64,000 nucleotides of DNA from the NCBI RefSeq assembly GCF_000718005.1, contig NZ_JODV01000012.1; one strand, written 5' to 3'. The stretch is from Actinoalloteichus_B caeruleus (GTDB lineage: Bacteria > Actinomycetota > Actinomycetes > Mycobacteriales > Pseudonocardiaceae). The notes beneath the pieces were generated by a model. It did not search any database and was not told the DNA's origin. It saw nothing but the letters and a program-made list of their open reading frames with translations. How positions within the stretch are numbered: position 1 is the stretch's first letter; each line of letters starts with the position of its first letter. Positions 10,236-19,500 of this stretch are shown piece by piece. A program made the position numbers and the translations under genes.

Positions 10236-12983
10236 TCAGAGGATTCCGACCCCGAGCTCGACGGGCAGGTCCCTCCGTCGTTTGATATTCAACTTCCGGT
10301 ATATGCGAGTGAGGTGCTGTTCGACCGTACTCACCGTGATGTGCAGTTTCGCCGCGATCTCCCGGTTCGAACAGCCGAGCACCGCGAGTGAGGCGACCCG
10401 GTGTTCCGAAGCGGTGAGCGCCGTCGTATCCGCACACCGACGGGTGGCCAGGGGCGGCGGCGTGGGCGATACCGCGGGATGTTCGTCGGCGCGGAGCAGC
10501 TTCTGCAACAACAGGGCCGCACCGGTGACCTCCGCGAGGTGCCACGCCCGGCGGAACACCATGCGCGCACGGCGGTTCTCCCCGAGGACGTGGTGGCCGT
10601 GGCTGAGGTCCGTGAGCACCTGCGCCTGCTCGTAGCGGTCGCCGCACTGCTCGAGGAGTTCCAGTGCCTCGGTGAGCAGTTCCGGTCGTCGGTCGGCAGG
10701 ACTGGTCGCGGCGAGCATGCGCAGCGACAACGCCCGCGTGCGGGGGTTCCCCGCGTCGGACCGGGCGGTCTGCTCGTAGGCGAGCTGCCTGGCCTGGTCG
10801 TGGTTGCCGAGGTGCAACCACGCCTCGGCCGCGCTGGTCCGCCACGGCACCATCGAGGTCAGGTCCAATCCCCAACCTCGCAGCAGTTCCCCGCATGACA
10901 GGAAGTCAGCGAGTGCCCGGTGACCGTGGTTGACCGCCAGGTGGTAGTGGCCCCTCGCGTACAGGTAGCGCGGCCCGTGGCGACTCTCGAACAGGGCCGA
11001 GGGAACTGGTTGGCGGACGTGGTCGGCGGCGACCGCGTACTCGCCCTTCCGGGTCGCCGCGAGCACGATGCTGCTCAGCGGTGCACCGACCGTGACACCC
11101 CATGCTTTCGGAGGGAGCAGGGCGAGGGCGGCACGTCCGTGGGTGACGGCACCGACGAGGTCGCCGGTGCGCAGCGCGATGTCCGCGAGCGCGGAGGTGA
11201 TCGTCGCCCGCCACGTGACGGCGTCGGCGGACGCCTCTGCCAGGAGGCGGTGGCACCAGCGGGCAGCGGTGTCGAGCCGGTCGACGCCGGCGAGGATCTG
11301 CAGCGCGAGCGCGGCGGCCTCCTCGGACCAGCAGCTCCGCTGCCGGAAGCGCAGTCCGGACAGGCATCGTTCCGCGCTGTCCGCGGCGTCCCGGGAACGT
11401 CCGGCCGCCACCAGCTCCGACATGGCGGCAGTCACGCGCAGCCACGGGTCGTCCGCCGTCACCTCGGTCAGCCGGTCACGCGGCGCCGACACCGGACGGT
11501 GCCGGCGCGCCATCCTCGGGTGGGCCAGGGTCAACCAGGTCTCGAAGTCCGCGAGCTGGCCGTCCACCCCGTTGGCATCCGAGGCGCGAACCTCGGCGAG
11601 CACCTCGTCCGCCTCATCGTGCCGACCGTGCCACAACAGGTAGCGGATGACGACGAGCTGTTCCCGCGAACCGAGCACTCCGGAGCTCGCGCCCTCGACG
11701 AGTCGGGTGAGGCAGGTGGCGGCCGTGGTCAACGGGTTGGACTGCCATTCCACGTCGGCGAGCCGAGCGAGGACCAGGATCCGCCGGTGGTCGTCGCGGC
11801 ACGCGTCATGGGCTCGGCTGAGGCAGGCGACCGCGCGCGCCAGATCTCCTTCGGCCGCCGCGGAGTCGGCCGCGTCCAGCAGGACGTCCACCACCCATTC
11901 CTCGTCCTGGTCCGGGGCTGGGCCCCGTCCCGCCTCGAGGAGGTGGTCCGCCACCGAGGAGAGCGGACCGCCGTGTTCGTGGCGAACCCGGGCGGCCCGC
12001 CGGTGCAGCTCGGCACGGTCCGCCGCGGGCAACGCGTCGAGCACGGCGTCCCGCGCGACGGGGTGCGGCAGGCGTCCCTTCTCCAGGAGACCGGCCGTGG
12101 TCAAGGCTCCCAGCGCCTGGTCCACGGTGTCGGGAGAAGCGCGGAGGAGGGTGGCCAGCTCCGCTGTCGAGGTGTCCTCGCCGAGCACGGCGAGCCCCCG
12201 CACCACGTCGGTCGCCGCCGGTTCCCCACGGTGCAGCCAGCTGAGCACGGCGAGGCCGTAGCCGTCGCGCCGCGCGGTACCGGCCGCCTCGTAGTCGTCG
12301 GCGAGTGCCCGCACCAGCAGGGGGTTCCCGCCACTGATCCGGAAGACCTCGGCGATCCGGTCCGCGACCGTGGACTCGTCCCAGCGGGCGGTGAGCAGGG
12401 CCTCGACCCCACCTCTGCTGAGCGGGCCGAACCGCAGCCTGCGGAAGTGGGCGTGCCGGGACAGCTCCGCGCGGAACCCCAGGTGCCGCCGGCTCGGTTC
12501 GACGTCGTCGGTGATCGCCACCAGCACCCGCGCCGATCCCAACCTCGCCGCGAGGTGCAGCAGGCAGAGCCGGGACGCCTGGTCCGCGCTGGCGACGTTG
12601 TCGACGGCCAGTACCACCGGTTGTTCGGTGGCCAGCACCAGCAACGCCCGCCACACGGCGTGCAGGATCCGCGCCAGCTCCGGGGTGACCGCGTCCGGGG
12701 GGAGCGCCACCTCGGGCAGGTCCGCGAGTTCCCCCGGCACCCGGGGGTGGTGCAGCAGCTGGCTCAGCGCCGCGAACGGCAGGTCCTGTTCGGTGGCCGA
12801 ACAGGTGGCCGTGAGCACGAGGGCGCCGTGTTCACGGGCACGGCGGGTGAAGGCGTCCAGCAGCGCGGTGCGGCCGCAGGAGGCCGGCGCCTCCAGTGAC
12901 ACCACCGCGCCCCGTCCAGCGGCGGACTCGGCCAGCACGTCGCTCAGGCAGCGGAGCTGCTCGTCGCGTTCGACCAACCTCAC
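10236..12983 (-). CDS. LuxR-family (LAL) regulator with degenerate ATP-binding motifs
   Basis: This is a second LAL-type regulator, 915 residues, starting at GTG 12983 behind an AGGGGG ribosome site. The C-terminal LuxR helix-turn-helix is clear (LTASEHRVASLAVLGCSNRE, then STVEQHLTRIYRKL). The N-terminal ATPase is degraded: the Walker A position reads APASCGRTALL, so the first Gly is Ala and the catalytic Lys is Arg. The Walker B region reads VLAVDNVASAD, with Asn where LAL proteins usually have a second acidic residue. It follows the thioesterase by 32 bases and is probably co-transcribed with it. DNA binding should be retained; ATP-driven switching is doubtful. Function as a pathway regulator is inferred from position and family. 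Confidence 0.92.
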   Translation of the reverse strand: MRLVERDEQLRCLSDVLAESAAGRGAVVSLEAPASCGRTALLDAFTRRAREHGALVLTATCSATEQDLPFAALSQLLHHPRVPGELADLPEVALPPDAVTPELARILHAVWRALLVLATEQPVVLAVDNVASADQASRLCLLHLAARLGSARVLVAITDDVEPSRRHLGFRAELSRHAHFRRLRFGPLSRGGVEALLTARWDESTVADRIAEVFRISGGNPLLVRALADDYEAAGTARRDGYGLAVLSWLHRGEPAATDVVRGLAVLGEDTSTAELATLLRASPDTVDQALGALTTAGLLEKGRLPHPVARDAVLDALPAADRAELHRRAARVRHEHGGPLSSVADHLLEAGRGPAPDQDEEWVVDVLLDAADSAAAEGDLARAVACLSRAHDACRDDHRRILVLARLADVEWQSNPLTTAATCLTRLVEGASSGVLGSREQLVVIRYLLWHGRHDEADEVLAEVRASDANGVDGQLADFETWLTLAHPRMARRHRPVSAPRDRLTEVTADDPWLRVTAAMSELVAAGRSRDAADSAERCLSGLRFRQRSCWSEEAAALALQILAGVDRLDTAARWCHRLLAEASADAVTWRATITSALADIALRTGDLVGAVTHGRAALALLPPKAWGVTVGAPLSSIVLAATRKGEYAVAADHVRQPVPSALFESRHGPRYLYARGHYHLAVNHGHRALADFLSCGELLRGWGLDLTSMVPWRTSAAEAWLHLGNHDQARQLAYEQTARSDAGNPRTRALSLRMLAATSPADRRPELLTEALELLEQCGDRYEQAQVLTDLSHGHHVLGENRRARMVFRRAWHLAEVTGAALLLQKLLRADEHPAVSPTPPPLATRRCADTTALTASEHRVASLAVLGCSNREIAAKLHITVSTVEQHLTRIYRKLNIKRRRDLPVELGVGIL

Positions 12984-13015
12984 CGCATCCCCCTGTCCGC
13001 GTTCCGGCTGCGTCC

Positions 13016-13780
13016 TCAGCGCCCCGCCTTCGCGCCGGCGAGCCGGGCGGACATCCTGGCCAGGATGGTCTTCTGGTGGGCGGTGAGGAAGAAGTGGCCT
13101 CCCTGGAACGTGTTGACCTCGAAATCACCGGTGGTGTGCTCGGCCCACGCCTCGGCCTCCGCGCTGGTCGTCTTCTGGTCGGCGTCGCCGGTGAGGACCG
13201 TGATCGGGCAGCTGAGCGGCGGTCCCGGGGTGTAGGCGTAGGTCTCGGCGATGCGGTAGTCACCCCGGATCGCCGGCAGTGCCATCCGCAGCAGTTCGTC
13301 GTCGCCGAGGATCCGGGCGTCCGTGCCGCTCAACGCGCGGACATCGGCGAGCAGGCCGTCGTCGTCGAGCTTGTGCACGCTCTCGTCGCGATGCGACGAC
13401 GGAGCCCGGCGACCGGAGGCGAACAGGTGGACCGGGGGCGCGTCGGCGTCCGTCATGAGCCGTGCCAGCTCGAAGCCGACGCTGGCTCCCAGGCTGTGCC
13501 CGAAGAGGGCGGTCGGCTTCGTGAGTGACGGCCCGAGCACCTCGAAGATCATGTTCGCGAGTTCGCGCACGCTCCCGGCGCAGGGTTCGTGCCGGCGGTC
13601 CTGCCGGCCCGGGTACTGCACCGCCGCGACCTCCACCCCCGGGGAGAGCGCGGTCGCCATCGGGAAGAAGAAACTCGCCGAGCCGCCGGCGTGCGGCAGG
13701 CACACCAGCCGGACGGCTCCCGGATCAGCGGGTTTGAACCGGCGCAACCACAGTCCCTCGTCGATTCCAGTGGCGCTCAT
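13016..13780 (-). CDS. Type II thioesterase (RifR-like)
   Basis: Free-standing alpha/beta hydrolase thioesterase of 254 residues, the normal type II length. It clears stalled or wrongly primed acyl groups from the polyketide carrier domains. The nucleophile lies in GHSLGAS (about residue 97), the acid in the GDADQ segment (about 196) and the His in GGHFFL (about 226). LVCLPHAGGSASFF near the N-terminus is typical of the family. ATG 13780 is preferred because a GGGGAGG ribosome site lies about 11 bases upstream. It opens a unit with the following LAL gene and has its own 148-base upstream gap containing a copy of the CCCCTA motif. Confidence 0.93.
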   Translation of the reverse strand: MSATGIDEGLWLRRFKPADPGAVRLVCLPHAGGSASFFFPMATALSPGVEVAAVQYPGRQDRRHEPCAGSVRELANMIFEVLGPSLTKPTALFGHSLGASVGFELARLMTDADAPPVHLFASGRRAPSSHRDESVHKLDDDGLLADVRALSGTDARILGDDELLRMALPAIRGDYRIAETYAYTPGPPLSCPITVLTGDADQKTTSAEAEAWAEHTTGDFEVNTFQGGHFFLTAHQKTILARMSARLAGAKAGR

Positions 13781-13888
13781 CCCGCGTCGGCCTCCCCGTG
13801 GTCGCCTCGGCGGCCGGCCTGCGTTCGAGCATCGGACCGAACCGCGCTGTGACAACTGGACGCTAGCCGTCGGTCAAACGCGGGCAAA

Positions 13889-13915
13889 CCCCTATGTTCG
13901 ATCGTGGAACCCTAG
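13889..13915 (-). promoter_or_regulatory. CCCCTA/CCCTA motif upstream of thioesterase
   Basis: CCCCTA at 13889-13894 and CCCTAG at 13910-13915 lie about 110 bases upstream of the thioesterase start, in the only sizeable gap between the methyltransferase and thioesterase genes. The two TA steps are 20 bases apart, twice the roughly 10-11 base spacing of the better copies. Confidence 0.4.
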
Positions 13916-13928
13916 TGGGACCCCGTGC

Positions 13929-14819
13929 TCACCCGGGTTTCCGCGCGAGGACGACCACGTAGTCGAGCAGCTCCAGGTCCTCCTTCAGCAGGTCCTGCCC
14001 CTCCCACACCCGGGTGAGCGTCTCGTGCTGCCCCGGTGCGAGCGCGTCGACGAACGCGTCGTCGGAGAGCCTGCGCACCATGTGCTCCCGGTAGGGCTCG
14101 TACACCCGGTCCCGGATGGACTCCAGGGACAGGTCGGTGTACCCGGCGGCGGAGAGCCGGGCCAGGTACTCCTCACCGCCGTGCCAGTTCGCGTCGTCGA
14201 GAGTGGTCGCGATCCAGCTGAACTGCGGTGAGCGCAGCGCTGACCTGGGTGTCGTCGGGTCGACCGGGAGGATGTCGATGACGGCCAGCGTCCCACCGGG
14301 GCGCAGGACTCGGAACGCCTCCGCGAGGAACGCGGTCCTCGGCCGGAAGTGGAAGGCGCACTCCAACGCGACGACGCGGTCGAAGGTGTCGTCCGCGTAG
14401 GGCAGGTCGGTGGCCGACCCCTCGCGGAAGTCCAGCCGGTCCAGTACGCCCTCGCGTTCCGCCCGGGCCCTGGCGCTGGCCACGTGGTGGGGGGTGATGT
14501 TCAGGCCGTGCACCCGCCGGGGCTCGCGTTCGCGCAACCACAGGAAGTCCTGGTCGCCGTGGCCGAACCCGACGTCGAGCACGGTGTCGCCCGCCTGGAT
14601 GTCGGCCCGCTCCCCGAGGAGCCGCGCGAGCGCCTCGGCCGCCTGGTCGAGGTCCTCGCATCCGTCCTCCCAGTACCCGTAGTTCATGTAGGAGGTCGAT
14701 CTCCCGGCGAACTCGAGGTCGGCCGGGATGAGCGAGTACAGGTGGCGAACCCGCATCACCGGGTCCAGCGGGACCACGCTGGCCAGGAGCTTGCCCAGTT
14801 CTCGGACGCTTTCCGCCAT
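13929..14819 (-). CDS. SAM-dependent methyltransferase, ansamycin tailoring candidate
   Basis: Class I methyltransferase of 296 residues. Motif I reads VLDVGFGHGDQD (about 85-96), with the acidic post-I region and a motif near FRVLRPGGTLAVIDILP (about 170-186). The N-terminal STSYMNYGYW segment is shared by several small-molecule methyltransferases of the UbiE/RebM type. It starts at ATG 14819, 44 bases after the flavin monooxygenase, and is probably co-transcribed with it and the loading synthase. It likely methylates an oxygen or carbon of the ansamycin or an intermediate. The sequence does not fix the position methylated. Confidence 0.88.
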   Translation of the reverse strand: MAESVRELGKLLASVVPLDPVMRVRHLYSLIPADLEFAGRSTSYMNYGYWEDGCEDLDQAAEALARLLGERADIQAGDTVLDVGFGHGDQDFLWLREREPRRVHGLNITPHHVASARARAEREGVLDRLDFREGSATDLPYADDTFDRVVALECAFHFRPRTAFLAEAFRVLRPGGTLAVIDILPVDPTTPRSALRSPQFSWIATTLDDANWHGGEEYLARLSAAGYTDLSLESIRDRVYEPYREHMVRRLSDDAFVDALAPGQHETLTRVWEGQDLLKEDLELLDYVVVLARKPG

Positions 14820-14863
14820 GTCAGCGCTGCCTCTCGAATCGGCGGATGGGTCGGTGCGGCACG

Positions 14864-16471
14864 TCACCGCGCGGGTGCCGGCGCGGCCAGCTGGCGGCGC
14901 AGGTCCCGGACGAGGCGGGAAACGCCGTCGGCGGCACCCACCGAGCCGAACAGGTAGAAGTCGGGCCGGACGAGCGCGGCCGCGGCGGCCGTCTCGGCCA
15001 GGTATGACAGGTAGACGGCGTCGACGTCGACCACGGCGTCTTGGCCGGCCTGGTCGGCCGGGGTCCCGGCCGGTAGGACCTGGACGATGTGGACCCCGAG
15101 GTCGTGGAGGAACTCGATGTCCTCGTGGTCGAGCACCTCCTCGGGGCGGTTGACCAGGAGCAGGACGAAACCGGTCCCGACAACGGTGTCGAAGGGACCG
15201 CGCTCGGCAGCGCGCGCCACCGTGCCCTGCGGGACCAGCTCCCCGGCGGGGGAAATGACCACACCACTGTCGTTGCGGTGCAGGAATCCGTCTCGGAGCG
15301 AGTCGGCGAGTCCCTGGTGCGGGCCCTGCACGGGCCTGCCCCTGCGCTGGGCGCCGAGGAGGTAGGCGTCGCGCCCCGCGGCCGCGGCCGGGTCGGTCTC
15401 GCAGAGGATCCTGCCCATCGTGATCGACGCTTCGATGGCGGCGCGCACGTGGGCGCGGCGCTCCACCGTGTAGGAGTCCAGCAGGGCCTCCCCGGCGTGG
15501 CCGGACAGGACCAGTCCGAGCTTCCACGCGAGGTTGGCGGCGTCGCGGAAGCCGGAGCACATGCCCTGGCCGATGAACGGCGGCATGACGTGGGCGGCGT
15601 CGCCCGCGAGGAGCAGACGGCCCGAGCGCCACCGGTTCGCGCAGCGGGCCTGGGTGGAGTAGACCGCGAACCGGTCCAGCGCCGCGTTCTCCGGCGTCAG
15701 GTCGAAGAGCCCGAGCAGGCGCCACACGGTCTCCTCCCGGTCGAGATCGTCCAGGGTCTCCCCCGGAACCCGCATGAACTCCCACCGGCGGTGCCCCGGC
15801 CCGGCGGATACCGCCGTTCTCGGCCTGGCGGGATCGCAGATCTGGAGGTTGTTGGGGCTGAACACGCGCGGCTCGTTCAGCACGACGTCGCAGATCAGCC
15901 AGTCGGTGGAGAAACCGAAGTCCGCGACCGTGGTGTTCACGTGCTCCCGAACGAAGCTGTTCGCGCCGTCGCAGCCGACCACCCAGCTCGCGGAGATCCT
16001 CCGTTCACCTCCCTCGGCGGACCGCGCGGTCACGAGGACCCGCTCGTCGTCGAGCACGAGGTCCACCGCGACGTGCGCCCGCAGCACCGTCAGGTTCGGC
16101 AGTCGCGCACCCCGGTCGGCGAGGACCTGTTCGAGCCCCGGTTGGTACATCGAGGTCGAGGCCGGCCACCCGGTGCGGTCCAGCGCGGGGGGCTCCAGGT
16201 GGAGGAGGGTGTCCCCCGCCGCGTTGTTCCACGTGTAGTCGCGGGTGAGCTCGCGGATGCCGTCGAGTTCGTCGGCGACACCCGCCGCCGCCAGGATCCG
16301 CGCGCCCTCCCCGTCGTAGGCCACGGCTCTCGGCATCGGATACGGCGTCGGGTACCGCTCCACCACGGTGACCTCGTGTCCCCGCTGGGCGAGCAGGATC
16401 GCCAGCACCTCGCCGACCGGCCCGTAGCCGACGATCAGCACGTCCGTCCGCGTCGCGTCCCCGCTCAGCAC
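14864..16471 (-). CDS. FAD-dependent aromatic monooxygenase (Rif-Orf19 / MhpA type)
   Basis: Flavin hydroxylase of 535 residues in the 3-(3-hydroxyphenyl)propionate hydroxylase group. The N-terminal Rossmann motif is VLIVGYGPVGEVLA (about 11-24), the DG-type motif is WVVGCDGANSFVRE (about 165), and the GD motif is LLLAGDAAHVMPPF followed by GQGM (about 290). In known ansamycin clusters, homologues (Rif-Orf19, GdmM) oxidise the AHBA-derived ring; in naphthalenic ansamycins this allows naphthalene ring closure. The role here is inferred from that family and from the 46-base gap after the AHBA-loading synthase. GTG 16471 follows a GGAGGGA ribosome site by 6 bases. Confidence 0.92.
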   Translation of the reverse strand: MLSGDATRTDVLIVGYGPVGEVLAILLAQRGHEVTVVERYPTPYPMPRAVAYDGEGARILAAAGVADELDGIRELTRDYTWNNAAGDTLLHLEPPALDRTGWPASTSMYQPGLEQVLADRGARLPNLTVLRAHVAVDLVLDDERVLVTARSAEGGERRISASWVVGCDGANSFVREHVNTTVADFGFSTDWLICDVVLNEPRVFSPNNLQICDPARPRTAVSAGPGHRRWEFMRVPGETLDDLDREETVWRLLGLFDLTPENAALDRFAVYSTQARCANRWRSGRLLLAGDAAHVMPPFIGQGMCSGFRDAANLAWKLGLVLSGHAGEALLDSYTVERRAHVRAAIEASITMGRILCETDPAAAAGRDAYLLGAQRRGRPVQGPHQGLADSLRDGFLHRNDSGVVISPAGELVPQGTVARAAERGPFDTVVGTGFVLLLVNRPEEVLDHEDIEFLHDLGVHIVQVLPAGTPADQAGQDAVVDVDAVYLSYLAETAAAAALVRPDFYLFGSVGAADGVSRLVRDLRRQLAAPAPAR

Positions 16472-16517
16472 GTCGCTCCCTCCTCGCCTCGCCCGTCGCG
16501 GCGCCGGCAGACGCCGC

Positions 16518-19500
16518 TCACGCGAGGCCCAGTTCGTTGTCGATGATCCCGAACAGCTCGTCGTCGGTGGCCTCTCCCAGGTCGGTGGGGTCACCGGCCG
16601 CGGCGGCCGTGGCCCGCCAGCTGGCGGTGATGGCCTCCAGCCGCGCCCCCACCTGACCGTGCAACTCGGTGCCCGCCTCGACGGCCAGGAGGGACTCGGC
16701 GAGCCGGTCGAGGTCGGTCAGCACCGACATGCCGGTGCTGCTCCTGTCCTGCTCGGCCGGGCCGAGCCGCTCCCACACGTGGTGGGCGAGCGCGGCGGGG
16801 GTCGGGTAGTCGAAGACGAGCGTGGCGGGCAGCTGGACCGTCGTCGCCCGCACCAGGCGGTTGCGCAGCTCGATGGCGGTGAGCGAGTCGAAACCCAGAT
16901 CGCTGAACGCCTGGTCGGCCTCGATCGCGTCGGTCTGGTCGTGGCCCAGCACGACTGCCGACTCGGAGCGGACCAGGTCCACCAGCGCCTCGGCGCGGTC
17001 CGCCGGGGACATCGCGTCGAACGACCGCGGCCGAGCGCCCGAGCTCGTCCCGTTCCTGCGCGCCGTGCTCCTCGGCCGGCGGACCAGGTCACGCAGGAGC
17101 GGCGGCACGTCCGCCAACTCCGCCAGGTCCAACCTCGCCGGCACCAGGACGGGTCGGGGCCCGGCGAGTGCCACTCCGAACAGGTCCGCCGCCTCGTCCT
17201 GGCCGAGGACCAGCATGCCGCCCCGGGCCCCACGAAGGCGGTCGGCGGAGGCGAGGTCACCGATCATCCCGGCGCCCGCCAGCAGCCCCCAGGCCAGCGA
17301 GGTGGCGGGCAGACCCGCCGCCGCGCGCCAGGCGGCGAGCCCATCGAGGAAGCCGTTGGCCGCCGCGTACCCCGCCTGGCCACCGCTACCGAGCGTGCCG
17401 GACGCGGAGGAGCACAGCACGAACGCGGTCAGGTCCATCTCCCTGGTGAGTTCGTGCAGGTGCCACGCGGCGTCGACCTTCGGTCGGAACACCGCGTCGA
17501 TCTGGTCCGGGGTGAGGGCGGTCAGGACGCCGTCGTCGAGCGCGCCGGCCGCGTGCACGACGGCGGTCACGGGGTGGTCGTCCGGCACGGCCGCGAGCAC
17601 GGCCGCGAGCGCGTCGCGGTCGGCCACGTCGCACGCCACGACCTGAACGGCGGCGCCGTGCGCGGTGAGGTCGGCGACCAGTGCGTCGACGCCCTCGGCG
17701 GAGGGGCCGCGCCGTGACACCAGGAGGAGGTGCCGGGCCCCGTGGTCGGTGACGAGACGTCGGGCGATGGTCCCGCCGAGGGAACCGGTGCCGCCGGTGA
17801 CCAGAACCGTCCCGCCGGGTGGGGATGACCACGCCTGGCCCTGGCCGGTGGTCGTGGCCCTGGTGAGGCGGGGCACGAAGGCTCGGCCCGCCCGCAGCGC
17901 CAGTTGTTCCTCGCCGGTGGCCACGGCGGCGGGCAGGGCGTGGGAGGTGGCGTCCTCCTCGTCGACGTCCACCAGCACGAACCGGTTGGGGTGTTCGAGC
18001 TGAGCGGTCCTGACGAGACCCCAGACCGCGGCCGCGGCGGGAACCGGGGTCTCCTCGCCGAGTGCGGCGGCACCCCGGGTGAGGACGACCAGCGGGGGGC
18101 CTTCGGGAGGTGCGTTGTCGAGCCATTCCCGGAGGACGCTGAGCGCGCGGGTGGTCAGGCCCCGCGCCCCGGCGGGGTCGGAGGCGTCCGCGCCGGTCAG
18201 GTCCGCCCACACGATCGCGTGGGCGGTCGGGTCCGGCTCGACCGGCACCGGTCGCCACGTGACCTCGAACAGGGTGTCCACGCCGGCACCGGAGCCGAGC
18301 AGCCGCTCGGTCGGCAGCGGCCGGAACGCGACCGCGTCCACCGAGACCACCGGGGCACCCGTCACGTCGACGGCCTCCAGGCTGATGCTGTCCGGTCCGG
18401 TCCGCGCCACCCGCACGCGGAGCACCTCGGCGCCGGTGGTGTGCGCGCGGACCCCCCGCCACGCGAAGGGCACCAGCGTCTGCTCCTCCGGCGCGGTGAC
18501 CAGGGCACCGAAGCTCGCGGCGTGCAGGGCCGCGTCGAGAAGCGCCGGGTGCACGCCGAAGCCCTCCGCCGACGGCGCCGCGCCGTCGCCTCCCGGCAAC
18601 GCCACTTCGGCGAGGACTTCGGTACCCCGGGTCCACACCGCGCGGAGCCCCCGGAACGACGGTCCGTAGGCGTAGCCCGCCTCCTCCATTCGGGAGTAGA
18701 AGGCGTCCACGGGCGCGGGGTGCGCGTCGGGCGGCGGCCAGGACTCGGCGACGTGGCCGGGCGCCGCGGAGGGGCCCCCGAGCACGCCGGTGAAGTGCCG
18801 CGTCCAGTCACCGCCGGGGGGCTGGGAGTGGAGGTGCACCGGCCGCCGGCCGTCCTCGCCGCCGGGTTCGCCGACGGCGACCTGGATGTGGAGCTCCTCC
18901 TCGTCGGTCAACACGAGGGGTGACTCGATGACGAGCTCGTCGAGCAGCTCGCAGCCCGCCTCCTCGCCCGCGCGCAGCGCGAGGTCCACCAACGCGGTAC
19001 CCGGCACCACGACGGACCCGCCGACCCGGTGCTCGGCCAGCCACGGGTGACGCCGCACCGAGAGGACGCCCGTGCAGACCACTCCTCCCGTGCTCGGCAC
19101 CGGCACGGCGGCACCGAGCAGCGGGTGCCCGGCGGCCCGGAGGCCGGCGCCGGTGGGATCGCCGGCGGGGACAGCGGGGTCGAGCCAGAACCGGGTGCGC
19201 TGGAACGCGTAGGTCGGCAGGTCCACCACCGGTCCACCGCGGGGGAACAGGGCTGCCCAGTCGACGGCGGCGCCCCGCACGTGCATCCGCGCCACCCCTC
19301 CGACCAGGGTCTCCGGTTCGGAACGGTCGCGGCGCAGCACCGGGGCGGCGGTGACGTCCCCCTCCGGGCCGAGGCAGTCCTGGACCATCGCCGTGAGCAC
19401 CCCGCCGGGCCCGATCTCGAGGAACTTGTCGACGCGCAGTTCGCGCAGGGTCACCACCGCGTCGTGGAACCGCACGGCGTCCCGCACCTGGGCGACCCAG

